Shown here piece by piece: positions 16,963 through 25,592 of a stretch of 42,225 nt of DNA. Below the pieces are notes generated by a model that ran no database searches, was not told where the DNA came from, and saw only the letters and a program-made list of their open reading frames with translations. The position numbers and the translations under genes are program-made. Origin of the DNA: Bacillota bacterium (GTDB taxonomy: Bacteria > Bacillota > Sulfobacillia > JAJYWN01 > JAJZPE01); contig JAJZPE010000009.1 of the NCBI GenBank assembly GCA_021811325.1, positions 1 through 42,225 on the forward strand, given 5' to 3'. Numbering within the stretch: the stretch's first letter is position 1; every line of letters starts with the position of its first letter.

Positions 16963-17527
16963 CCAGCTGCCGCTTGCCGGGAAGAACATTCTGCTCGGGG
17001 TCACCGGGGGCATCGCCGCCTATAAGGCTGCCGGCCTCGCCAGCAGGCTTAAGCAAATGGGTGCCAACCTTGACGTGGTCATGACCAGGAACGCCACGGA
17101 GTTCATCGCCCCTCTGACCTTCCAGACCCTGGTCAAGAGCCAGGTCTTTGTGGACATGTGGGCTCCGGTGCGCGTCTGGGAAGTCGAGCACGTGGCCATG
17201 GCTGACCGCTGCCACCTGGCCCTCATCGCTCCGGCGACGGCCAACATCATCGGCAAGATCGCGGGCGGCATCGCCGACGACATGCTTTCCACCGTGATCA
17301 TGGCCATTAACCTGCGTTGCCCGGTGGTGATCGCCCCGGCAATGAATGTTAACATGTACGAGAACCCCATCGTCCAGGCGAACATCGCCAAGCTGACCGG
17401 GCTGGGCTACCGGTTCGTGGAGCCGGATATCGGGCGGCTGGCGGAGGGGTATGAAGGGAAGGGCCGCTTTCCGAAGGATGAGACTATCGTGGCGGAAGTC
17501 CAAACGGCATTGGGGCTGCGTGGCTAG
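16952..17527 (+). CDS. coaC: CoaC-like phosphopantothenoylcysteine decarboxylase (stand-alone flavoprotein)
   Basis: NILLGVTGGIAAYKAAGLASRLKQMGANLDVVMTRNATEFI...LIAPATANIIGKIAGGIADDMLSTV...PAMNVNMYENP. Confidence 0.85.
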   Translation: MDDDQLPLAGKNILLGVTGGIAAYKAAGLASRLKQMGANLDVVMTRNATEFIAPLTFQTLVKSQVFVDMWAPVRVWEVEHVAMADRCHLALIAPATANIIGKIAGGIADDMLSTVIMAINLRCPVVIAPAMNVNMYENPIVQANIAKLTGLGYRFVEPDIGRLAEGYEGKGRFPKDETIVAEVQTALGLRG

Positions 17528-17599
17528 CGCCGGCCACTCCCAACGTGCGAACGACTGGTCTTGCCCCGGTTTCGTAGACAGGTTTCGACTTGGGTTTTC

Positions 17600-18457
17600 T
17601 TACGCTGCCTTCTCTGCTGGAACCCGTTCTTCGTATTCCGTGGGGGACGAGTAACCGAGACCTGAGTGTAGCCGCTGGTGGTTGTAGAAGACCTCGATCC
17701 ACTCAAAGATCGCCTGTGTCGCCTCGGCCCGGCTCCGCCAGGTCCGCCCATCAATCAGCTCCGCCTTGAGCGTCGCGAAGAAGGTCTCCGCTACCGCGTT
17801 GTCAAGGCGTTCACCCTTCCGGCTCATCGAGGCGGTGATCCCGGCGCCGGCCAGGGCCACCCGGTAGGCCGCCGAGGTGTACTGGCAGCCGCGGTCGGTA
17901 TGGTGCACAAGCTCCCCCGGCCGGGGGCGACGACGACGGATGGCCATGTCCAGGGCACTCAGGGCCAGCTCCGCGCGCAGGTGGTCGGCCATCGACCAGC
18001 CCACAATCCGCCGCGTGTAGCAGTCCATGAGCGTCGCCAGGTACAACCAGCCCTCCTGGGTCGGCACATAGGTGATGTCGCCGAACCAGAGCCGGTCCGG
18101 AGCCTCGGCCACGAAGTTCTGGGCCACCAGGTTGGGGGCGACCGGCGCCCCGGGGTCGACGACCGTTGTCCGCACCCGGCGTCGTGACCGGCTGATGCCG
18201 ACAAGGTCGCTCGTCCGCATCAGCCGGGCGACCCGCTTCAGCGAGATGGCCACGCCTTCCATGGCAAGCTTGGCGCGCACCCTGGGCGTCCCGTAGGTCC
18301 CCCGGCTGGCTCGGTGGATGGAGCGGATGCGCTCTGTCAGGGCCGCGTCCTTCCGGGCCCTCTGGGACGGACCCCGCTTCCGCCAGGCGTAATACCCGGC
18401 CCGTGAAACCGTCAGCACCCGGCACATGAGCGAAACCGCATGATACGCCTTCTCCAC
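17600..18457 (-). pseudogene. IS3-family transposase orfB (DDE); coupled start likely at 18481 with in-frame TAG at codon 4
   Basis: YGTPRVRAKLAMEG...LWFGDITYVPTQEGWLYLATLMDCYTRRIVGWSM...FFATLKAELIDGRTWRSRAEATQAIFEWIEVFYNHQRLHSGLGYSSPTEYE. Confidence 0.75.
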
Positions 18458-18477
18458 CTCGATGAACCGCTACCGGC

Positions 18478-18786
18478 TCACCGGGTCTCGCTCTCCTTCG
18501 CGAAGAAGGCCGCGGCTTTTTTTAGGATCTCGCGCTCCTCGCGCAGCACTCTGATCTCCCGCCGTAGCCGCTGCAACTCCGCCTTTTCATCGGTGGTCAG
18601 ATCGCCCGGCCGCCCACGGCCGGCGTCCGTTTCCGCCTGACGAACCCAGTGCCGCAGCCCCTCGCTCGAGATTCCCAGTTCCCTCGCGACCTCGAGGATC
18701 GACTTACCGCTCGTCCTTACCAGCTCAACAGCCTGAGACCGGAACTCTGCGGGATACGGGGGATGGCTTCTTGGCATGGACCCCAC
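18478..18786 (-). CDS. IS3-family transposase orfA (HTH)
   Basis: YPAEFRSQAVELVRTSGKSILEVARELGISSEGLRHWVRQAE. Confidence 0.88.
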   Translation of the reverse strand: MGSMPRSHPPYPAEFRSQAVELVRTSGKSILEVARELGISSEGLRHWVRQAETDAGRGRPGDLTTDEKAELQRLRREIRVLREEREILKKAAAFFAKESETR

Positions 18787-18936
18787 CCTTTCCAGACTTC
18801 CCTACACCCCCAAGTGTAGGGTTGTCCACGAAAGTGGGTCAAGTCCACCACTCCGGAAAGTCACCTGCCGAGCTCCGTTAGCCTTCACCGGTCGTGTCGC
18901 CAAATTGTCGCCAAAATACCAGTATATGGCTAGACA

Positions 18937-18982
18937 AGAAGAAGGCGAGTCACAGACTCAGGTCTGTAGCTCGCCTTCTTCT
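18937..18982 (-). terminator. Long two-tier terminator-like hairpin downstream of the yqzL-like sORF
   Basis: AGAAGAAGGCGAGctACAGACctgaGTCTGTgaCTCGCCTTCTTCTtgtct on the minus strand. Confidence 0.6.
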
Positions 18983-18995
18983 CGCAGGCAGTGAT

Positions 18996-19079
18996 CTATG
19001 GTGTCGAGAACCTCTTGTAGAGCAGATAGGCGGTGATAGAGCCGGTGGTCTCAAAGATCTTCCAGAACAACTGGGCCAT
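18996..19079 (-). CDS. YqzL-like small protein (27 aa)
   Basis: Manual translation MAQLFWKIFETTGSITAYLLYKRFSTP*; resembles YqzL family; below the length cutoff of the ORF track. Confidence 0.5.
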   Translation of the reverse strand: MAQLFWKIFETTGSITAYLLYKRFSTP

Positions 19080-19166
19080 CAAGACCATTGCCTCACTACC
19101 CTTCCGCACCTTATGGCTCTGACGTCCACGATTATAACATGGCGCTGTTTGGGCTGGCAAGTTTCG

Positions 19167-20015
19167 TTATGTCAACCCTCGCTGACGGACCACCTCGTAG
19201 AGCAAGATTGACGCAGCTACTGCGGCATTCAGTGACTCCGTCGGGCCGGGCATGGCGATGGTCGCTTTCCGGTCAACCAGGGCCAGCCACTCCGGGGAGA
19301 CCCCGCTCCCCTCGTTGCCGACGATGATGGCCACGGGTCCGCGCAGGTTCAGGGATGAAAGCCGCTCGCCGCCGGCGGCGACGGCCGCGACCATGGTCAG
19401 GCCGGCCCGCTTGAGCTCCCGGGCGGTGGCCACCTGGTCGCGCGCTTCGGCGGCCGGGACCCGGAAAGCCGCGCCCATGCTTGCCCGGAGAACCTTGGGC
19501 TGGCGCATGGCCGCCGTGCCGGAGCCGGCGACCACCCCGCCGGCGCCGAAGGCCTCGGCGGAACGCAGGACCGTCCCGACGTTCCCCGGGTCCTGCACGG
19601 CGTCGAGGACGACGACCAAGGGCGGCCCGCCGGGGCCGGCCCTGGCGGCCAGATCGGCCACGTCGCCGGCGCCCTGGGCCGGGCCGGCGCCTTCGCCTGG
19701 CCCGCCCTCGCGGGCCACGGCGATAACCCCCTGCGGGGTCTCCGTCTCGGCCAGCTCGCTGAAGACCGCCGCCGGCACCTCGATCACGTCCACTCCAGAT
19801 CGTTCGAGACCGGCGAGGAGCGCGCCGAGCCGCTCGCCGCGATCGGCGCCCTCGGTCACCACGGCCGCCTCGAGCCTGACCCGCGCCCGCACGGCCTCTT
19901 CGACCAGCCGGACGCCTTCGACGAGGTAGCGGCTTTCCTTCTCCCGGCCGTGGGCGGTCTTCAGCTTGAAGAGCCCTTTGATGAAGGGGTTCTGCCGGCT
20001 CGCCAGGGAACGCAT
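19167..20015 (-). CDS. TrmH/SpoU-family RNA 2'-O-methyltransferase
   Basis: LDAVQDPGNVGTVLRSAEAFGAGGVV...VAIIVGNEGSGVS...IAMPGPTESLNAAVAASILLYEVVRQ. Confidence 0.92.
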   Translation of the reverse strand: MRSLASRQNPFIKGLFKLKTAHGREKESRYLVEGVRLVEEAVRARVRLEAAVVTEGADRGERLGALLAGLERSGVDVIEVPAAVFSELAETETPQGVIAVAREGGPGEGAGPAQGAGDVADLAARAGPGGPPLVVVLDAVQDPGNVGTVLRSAEAFGAGGVVAGSGTAAMRQPKVLRASMGAAFRVPAAEARDQVATARELKRAGLTMVAAVAAGGERLSSLNLRGPVAIIVGNEGSGVSPEWLALVDRKATIAMPGPTESLNAAVAASILLYEVVRQRGLT

Positions 20016-20081
20016 CCTCCCGGCCTCCTTCAACAAGAAAAGTTGCGCCGGAGGCACAACTTTCCGCTCGATTCTATGGTC

Positions 20082-20441
20082 CTAAGCCCCCAGGGCTTGC
20101 TTTGCCCGCGCGGCCAATTGGCCGAAGGCCCGCCCATCGTTGACCGCCAGGTCGGCCAGCATCTTCCGGTTGACCTCGACCCCGGCCTTCTTGAGCCCGT
20201 TGATCATCCGGCTGTAGGAAAGGCCGTTGGAACGGGCGGCGGCGTTGATCCGGGCGATCCAGAGCTTGCGGAAGTCGCCCTTCTTCTTGCGGCGATGCGC
20301 CCGCGCGTATGACAGCGCGTGCATGACGGTTTCGTTGGCCACTCGGAAGAGCTTCGATTTGGTGCCGCGGTAGCCGCGGGCCAGGTGGAGGATCTTCTTA
20401 TGGCGCCTCCGCGCCGTGACGCCTCTCTTAACTCTTGCCAT
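20082..20441 (-). CDS. rplT: Ribosomal protein L20
   Basis: [37 protein letters not shown]. Confidence 0.98.
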   Translation of the reverse strand: MARVKRGVTARRRHKKILHLARGYRGTKSKLFRVANETVMHALSYARAHRRKKKGDFRKLWIARINAAARSNGLSYSRMINGLKKAGVEVNRKMLADLAVNDGRAFGQLAARAKQALGA

Positions 20442-20503
20442 GGACTACACCTCCTGGAACCTTGGGTCCGCTTCAGGACCCCTCACTCAGCCTCGGGCCT
20501 GGA

Positions 20504-20701
20504 TTAACGGTAAGGCAAAAGCTTGCTGACCCGGCGCCGGTCGGCCGAACTGACCATGCCGTCCTGGCGCAGGCTGCGCTTCCTCTTGGCGCTCTTGACT
20601 TCGAGCTTGTGGCTCTTGTAGGCCTTGGTCCGCTTGACCCGGCCCGTCCCGGTCACCTTCATCCGCTTCGTGGCGCCCTTGTGAGTCTTCATCTTGGGCA
20701 T
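20504..20701 (-). CDS. rpmI: Ribosomal protein L35
   Basis: [31 protein letters not shown]. Confidence 0.97.
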   Translation of the reverse strand: MPKMKTHKGATKRMKVTGTGRVKRTKAYKSHKLEVKSAKRKRSLRQDGMVSSADRRRVSKLLPYR

Positions 20702-20829
20702 ATCCCGACCTCCTGTCTTGAACCCGTTGCCTCAAACCCGTCCCGGCAGCGGCCCGCCCGGGCACACAGGTATCCTGCCGTGTCCACCGGCCCGCCGAAG
20801 GGTGCGACAGCACCAAAGCCCGCTCCCGG

Positions 20830-21357
20830 CTACTCCGCCTGTTGTTGAGCCTGCTTGGGAGCGAGGATCATGATCAGGTGGCGTCCCTCGAGATGCGCGT
20901 CCCGCTCGACGATGCAGAGGTCCGCGCAGTCCTCGACCATCCTTCTCAGGAGGGCCTGGCCGATGTCGGCGTGGACGATCTCGCGGCCGCGGAACATGAT
21001 CGTCGCCTTGACCTTGTCCCCCTCGCGGAGGAACTTCTGGGCGCTCCGGAGCCTGACCTGGAAGTCGTGCTCCTCGATGTTCGGCCGCATGCGGACTTCC
21101 TTCATCTCGAGGGTCTTCTGCTTCTTCTTGGTCTCCCGCTCACGCTTCGCCATCTCATACTTGAACCGGCCGTAGTCCAAGACCCGGCAAACGGGCGGCT
21201 TAGCGCTCGGCGCCACCTCGACTAAGTCCAGGTTCTGCTCAAAGGCCACGCGGATGGCCTCACGAAGCGGCATCACGCCCAACTTGTCGCCGTTGGCGTT
21301 GATGACCAGCACCTCGCGAGCCCGGATCTCGTCGTTGATCCTTAAGTCTTTGGCGAT
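20830..21357 (-). CDS. infC: Translation initiation factor IF-3 with probable AUC start
   Basis: Frame opens as (ATC) I-A-K-D-L-R-I-N-D-E-I-R-A-R-E-VLVINANGDKLG after GGAGG; ORF track starts internally at GTG 21312. Confidence 0.93.
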   Translation of the reverse strand: MAKDLRINDEIRAREVLVINANGDKLGVMPLREAIRVAFEQNLDLVEVAPSAKPPVCRVLDYGRFKYEMAKRERETKKKQKTLEMKEVRMRPNIEEHDFQVRLRSAQKFLREGDKVKATIMFRGREIVHADIGQALLRRMVEDCADLCIVERDAHLEGRHLIMILAPKQAQQQAE

Positions 21358-21388
21358 GACCCTTCACCTCCAGGATTTTGACACTCGC

Positions 21389-21566
21389 CAAAAAAGAAAA
21401 GCGGGTCCTTTGGAACCCGCTTCTTCCGCTCTCAGGCGGTGCTACACGCTGACCAGCTGACTTGGTCCGAGAACCCTCTGAGCAACCGGCCGTGGCCGGC
21501 GCTAGGGGGTGAGAAGCGGGTGCTTCTTCTTGATGGACAACCCGGCTATTCGGTTGAAACGTTCAC
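21389..21566 (-). promoter_or_regulatory. L20-type attenuator leader of infC-rpmI-rplT
   Basis: Long G/C-rich leader ending in terminator AAGCGGGTTccaaaGGACCCGCTTttcttttttggc before the infC RBS; matches the known operon arrangement. Confidence 0.75.
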
Positions 21567-21595
21567 AGTATAGCATGGAACCGCGCTGCAGACAA
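21567..21595 (-). promoter_or_regulatory. SigmaA-like promoter of infC operon
   Basis: TTGTCT-17-TATACT. Confidence 0.6.
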
Positions 21596-21662
21596 GGCTT
21601 TTTCCGGCGCGGGGCGATACTGGCCGCCCGGCCGGTGACTGCGACGGGATGTAAGTCAAGAA

Positions 21663-21690
21663 AATGAAAGCCCACTGGGGGCTTTCATCC
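21663..21690 (-). terminator. Terminator of the RRM-protein gene
   Basis: GAAAGCCCccagtGGGCTTTCattttcttgac. Confidence 0.7.
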
Positions 21691-21721
21691 TTGGTCGATG
21701 GTCTCTCTGATGGTGCAGCTC

Positions 21722-22018
21722 TTACCGGCGGCCGTAACCGCCGCGACCGCCGCGGTCGCCACCGCCGCCGCTCTCGCGAGGCTTAGCCTCGTTGACCGTG
21801 AGGGGCCGGCCGCCAAACATGAAACCGTTCAGGGCATCGATGGCCACCTGAGCCTGGTCATCTTCCACCTCGACGAAACCGAACCCGCGGGAACGACCGG
21901 TTTCCCGGTCAGTCACAACACGGGTCGAGATGACCTGGGCATGCTGCGCGAACACGCGGGACAGGTCATCCTCAGTGGCGGACCACGGCAGGTTGCCTAC
22001 ATACAGGGTCTTCGGCAC
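21722..22018 (-). CDS. RRM-domain RNA-binding protein with Gly/Arg-rich tail
   Basis: KTLYVGNLPWSATEDDLSRVF...RGFGFVEVEDD...GGGGDRGGRGGYGRR; GTG start after gggag. Confidence 0.92.
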   Translation of the reverse strand: MPKTLYVGNLPWSATEDDLSRVFAQHAQVISTRVVTDRETGRSRGFGFVEVEDDQAQVAIDALNGFMFGGRPLTVNEAKPRESGGGGDRGGRGGYGRR

Positions 22019-22118
22019 TCTTCGAAACACTCCCTTTGGATTGGATGTGCACGAGGGAGTCTCAACGGAACGGTCCCCGGGCAACCGGCCGAATCAACCT
22101 TCCCCTAGTTGCACGTCA

Positions 22119-22147
22119 ATTATAATCCAAAAACTAGAAAACATCAA
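22119..22147 (-). promoter_or_regulatory. SigmaA-like promoter of the RRM-protein gene
   Basis: TTGATG-17-TATAAT. Confidence 0.65.
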
Positions 22148-22653
22148 CTCCCCCCCGACGATTCGTCTTTTCGGCGGGAGGCGCGGCTGATTCCGCCCAT
22201 GGCGGCCAGGTAAAAAAGGACCACCGGAATGAAGAAATACAGCCACCAAGCAGCCTCAGAACCGCTGGTCCGCAACGAACCCGTCCGGGTCAGTTCGGAC
22301 AGGGCATAGAGGATGAAGCCGATCAGCCCCAGGACCGTCCGTCGCGCCCACCAGTGGGCCAGGGCGGTGGTCCCGAAGGCCAGGATGACCATCACGGGCA
22401 GGGTGACGAAGACCGAGCCTGCCCCGCCCACCAGGCTGACGAGGGCCATAACCACCAGCCAGACCAGGAGGGTGGCGGCCAGGGTCAGCGCCCCCCGCAG
22501 GGGCGGCGGGCCGGCGGGCCGGGGGCCCGTGGCCTTGGTGGCCCCGGCGCTCTTCCCCCCACGCCCGCGCCCGCGGCGACGCCGGTCGCGGCTGAGCATC
22601 GCTCGTCTGGACTCTTCGTTGCGACGCCGTTGCTCTCGGTTCATGGCGCTCAT
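22144..22653 (-). CDS. Small predicted membrane protein with basic N-terminus
   Basis: MNREQRRRNEESRRAMLSRDRRRRGRGRGG then hydrophobic segments. Confidence 0.6.
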   Translation of the reverse strand: MSAMNREQRRRNEESRRAMLSRDRRRRGRGRGGKSAGATKATGPRPAGPPPLRGALTLAATLLVWLVVMALVSLVGGAGSVFVTLPVMVILAFGTTALAHWWARRTVLGLIGFILYALSELTRTGSLRTSGSEAAWWLYFFIPVVLFYLAAMGGISRASRRKDESSGGS

Positions 22654-22657
22654 CGCG

Positions 22658-24589
22658 TCATACCTTCTCTTCGATTTCCTTCCTGGCCCTGTGCTTGAAC
22701 TCTTCGACCTTCACCGGACCGAGGTCGCCGGTCTCGCGGTGGCGGACGGAGACCGTCCCGGCCTCCACTTCCTTGTCCCCAACGACCAGCATGTAGGGCA
22801 CCTTCTCGACCTGGGCCTGGCGGATCTTGTAATTGACCTTCTCGTTCCGCGTGTCGACCTCGGCCCGCAGGCCCGCGGCCCGCAGCTCCTCGGCCACCCG
22901 CAGGGCGTATTCGTGATGGCGGTCGGTGATCGGCATGACCCGCGCCTGGACTGGCGACAGCCAGAGCGGGAAGGCCCCGGCATAGTGCTCGATGAGTCCG
23001 CCGACGAAGCGTTCCATCGACCCGAGGACCGTACGGTGGATCATCACCGGCCGGTGCGGGGCCCCGTCTTCCCCGACGTAGCTGATGTCGAAGCGCTCTG
23101 GCAGGTTGAAGTCGCACTGGATGGTCGGTCCCTGCCAGCCGCGGCCCAGGGCGTCCTTGACCTTGATGTCGATGGCCGGGCCGTAGAACTTGGCCTCGCC
23201 TTCGTCGACCTCGTAGGGGATGCCCAGCGCCGTCAGAGCCCCGACGAGGGCGCCCTCCGCCGCCTGCCATACTTCTTCAGACCCGGCGTACTTCTCCTTG
23301 TTGTTCGGGTCGCGGACGGAGAGTTTCACGTCGTAGTCCTTGTAGCCGAAGGACTTCATCATGAACCGGGCCAGGTCGACGACCCCCATGATCTCCTGCT
23401 GGAGCTGGTCCGGGCGGCAGAAGATGTGGGCGTCGTCCTGGGTGAAGCCGCGCACCCGGAGCAGGCCGTGGAGCACGCCCGAGCGCTCGTAGCGGTAGAC
23501 CGTGCCCAGTTCGGCCCAGCGCAGCGGGAGATCGCGGTAGCTGCGCATCTGTGACTTGAACATGAGGATGTGGAAGGGGCAGTTCATCGGCTTGAGGAGG
23601 TACTCGACCTCGTCGATGGGCATCGGCGAGTACATGTTCTCGCGGTACCAGCCCCAGTGGCCGCTGGTCTTCCACAGGTCGACCTTGGCGATGTGCGGCG
23701 AGTAGACGATGTCGTAGCCGCGCTTCCGGTGCTCCTCGCGCCAGAAGTTCTCGATCAACTCGCGGACATGGCCGCCCTTGGGGTGCCAGAAGATGAGCCC
23801 CGGGCCGGCGTCCTCGTGGATGGAGAAGATGTCGAGCTCCTTGCCCAGGCGCCGGTGGTCGCGCCGCTTCGCCTCCTCCAGCTTGTGGAGGTGCTCCTCG
23901 AGGTCCTTCTGGGAGTCGAAGGCCGTCCCGTAGATGCGCTGGAGCATCCGGTTGTGCTCGTCGCCGCGCCAGTAGGCCCCGGCCGCGCTGAGCAGCTTGA
24001 CCGCCTTGATCCGCCCCGTGGACGGGAGATGCGGCCCGGCGCACAGGTCGACGAAGCCGTCCTGCCGGTAAAGACTGATCGTCTCGCCCTCGGGCAACTC
24101 CTCGGCCAGCTCCACCTTGTACGGTTCGCCGGCCTTCTTGAAGAGGGCGACGGCGTCCTTGCGGCTGACTTCGGACCGCTCGAGGGGCAGGTTCTCCTGG
24201 ATGAGCTTCTTCATCTCGGCCTCGATGCGCTCGAGGTCTTCCGGGGTGAACGGCTTCTCGACGTCGAAGTCGTAGTAGAAGCCGTCCTCGATGGCCGGGC
24301 CGATGGTCAACCGGGCCTCGGGGAAGAGGCGCTTGACCGCCTGGGCCAGGACGTGGGCGGTCGTGTGGCGGTAGACCGCCTGGCCTTCCGGCGAGTCGAA
24401 GGTGACCAACTCGACCAGGGCGTCGCCGTCGATGGGCCGGTTCAAGTCGACCAGCCGTCCGTCGACCTTGGCCGCCAGGGCGTTCTTGGCCAGCTTCTGG
24501 CTCAGCGAAGCGGCGATCTCGCTCGGCTTGACCCCTTTCGGATACTCTCTCCTGGATCCGTCGGGAAGGGTGATCTGGATCTGGGCCAT
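22658..24589 (-). CDS. thrS: Threonyl-tRNA synthetase
   Basis: MAQIQITLPDGSRREYPKGV (TGS), HHTTAHVLAQA-like motif, class II motifs, C-terminal anticodon domain; aggagg RBS. Confidence 0.97.
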   Translation of the reverse strand: MAQIQITLPDGSRREYPKGVKPSEIAASLSQKLAKNALAAKVDGRLVDLNRPIDGDALVELVTFDSPEGQAVYRHTTAHVLAQAVKRLFPEARLTIGPAIEDGFYYDFDVEKPFTPEDLERIEAEMKKLIQENLPLERSEVSRKDAVALFKKAGEPYKVELAEELPEGETISLYRQDGFVDLCAGPHLPSTGRIKAVKLLSAAGAYWRGDEHNRMLQRIYGTAFDSQKDLEEHLHKLEEAKRRDHRRLGKELDIFSIHEDAGPGLIFWHPKGGHVRELIENFWREEHRKRGYDIVYSPHIAKVDLWKTSGHWGWYRENMYSPMPIDEVEYLLKPMNCPFHILMFKSQMRSYRDLPLRWAELGTVYRYERSGVLHGLLRVRGFTQDDAHIFCRPDQLQQEIMGVVDLARFMMKSFGYKDYDVKLSVRDPNNKEKYAGSEEVWQAAEGALVGALTALGIPYEVDEGEAKFYGPAIDIKVKDALGRGWQGPTIQCDFNLPERFDISYVGEDGAPHRPVMIHRTVLGSMERFVGGLIEHYAGAFPLWLSPVQARVMPITDRHHEYALRVAEELRAAGLRAEVDTRNEKVNYKIRQAQVEKVPYMLVVGDKEVEAGTVSVRHRETGDLGPVKVEEFKHRARKEIEEKV

Positions 24590-24619
24590 CGTGAGCCCTC
24601 CTTTGTCCGACGCGGTCCC

Positions 24620-24920
24620 GGGCGAGGGACGCAAAAAACCTCGTCCCGGCAGCAGGGACGAGGGGTCGGTTTCCTCGTGGTTCCACCCTGGTTGGCGGTC
24701 GCCGGCCGGCTGAGCCCCGGCCGAAATCCCGCCCACTCGAGAAGGCCTGTATCGCGGCCACGCGCCCGGCTTAGTCGGCCCGAAGGCCTTTCGCCGAGGG
24801 CTCCGGGGCGGTGTTCGGGCCGCTTCACCTCGAGGGGGCTCGCACCCCGGCACCGAAGCCGGGCCCCCATTCTCTGAGAGGTTCCGCCGCCTTACTCTCC
24901 CCGTCATTGCCTCGAAAAGT
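24620..24920 (-). ncRNA. T-box leader upstream of thrS
   Basis: Minus strand gacggggagagtaagg ... CAGGGTGGAACCACGAG and terminator CCTCGTCCCtgctgccGGGACGAGGtttttt. Confidence 0.92.
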
Positions 24921-24933
24921 AACTTTGTAGTTG

Positions 24934-24963
24934 ATTGTACCCTTTGCCACGCAAGTTTGTCAA
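24934..24963 (-). promoter_or_regulatory. SigmaA-like promoter of thrS
   Basis: TTGACA-18-TACAAT. Confidence 0.65.
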
Positions 24964-24985
24964 GCAAACGACGGTCGCTCAAAGG

Positions 24986-25588
24986 TCAGCGTCCCACGAA
25001 CGGCCAGAGGACAGCGGCCTGCCCCAGCCCCACGGCCAGTCCGAACAAGGCCCCCATGACCTGCAACCAACGGAGTTGCGGGCCGGCGATGCCCGCCACG
25101 AGGCTCTCGATCTCCTCCGGCGTCAGGGCCTTGACCCGTTCTTCGACCAGCTTCCCGAGGCCGAGGCCACCCTCGACCCGCTCGGCCAACTGGTCCAGGT
25201 AACGGGCGGTCAGGTTGCCGATCTCCCTCTCGGCTACCCGGCGGACGAGCCCGGCCACCGCTACCGCGGCCGCCGCCGGGACGATCCCGGGGATGAGCGC
25301 GCGCACCCTCGATTCCAGGGCGGCGGCCAGCGAGGCGGCTATCTCCCCGCGCAGCGCCGGGTCGACCAGCTGAGCGAAGAGGTCCGGCCTTGACAGGACC
25401 CGCTCCTCGACCAGACGCCCGAGGGCTTGGGCCACCGCTTCCTGATGGCCGGGGATGAGCCCCTGGACCCGCCAGCCGAAGAGGGGCACGCGCCACGGCC
25501 TGGCCGGCCAGAAGAGGGTCTTGATGGTGATGAAGACGGTCAGGGCGCCGAAGGTGGCCCCGAGGACCGGCAGAGCCAGCAGGACCAC
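24986..25588 (-). CDS. DUF445-family membrane protein
   Basis: FWPARPWRVPLFGWRVQGLIPGHQEAVAQALGRLVEERVLS; TM segments at both ends. Confidence 0.75.
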   Translation of the reverse strand: MVLLALPVLGATFGALTVFITIKTLFWPARPWRVPLFGWRVQGLIPGHQEAVAQALGRLVEERVLSRPDLFAQLVDPALRGEIAASLAAALESRVRALIPGIVPAAAAVAVAGLVRRVAEREIGNLTARYLDQLAERVEGGLGLGKLVEERVKALTPEEIESLVAGIAGPQLRWLQVMGALFGLAVGLGQAAVLWPFVGR

Positions 25589-25592
25589 GGCC

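Larger units (their letters stand above)
17556..18847 (-). mobile_element. IS3-family element
   Basis: orfA/orfB transposase pair bounded by imperfect IRs TGGTCTTGCCCCGGTTTCGTAGACA / TGGACTTGACCCACTTTCGTGGACA; no clear target duplication. Confidence 0.75.

Noticed and set aside
18510-18530. A7-type slippery sequence in IS3 orfA suggesting programmed -1 frameshifting
   Set aside because: The orfB frame is closed by TAG (18472-18470), so a simple frameshift fusion would not be produced as sequenced
22313-24877. Long + strand ORFs (413 and 435 aa) opposite thrS
   Set aside because: Antisense shadows; thrS frame is unambiguous
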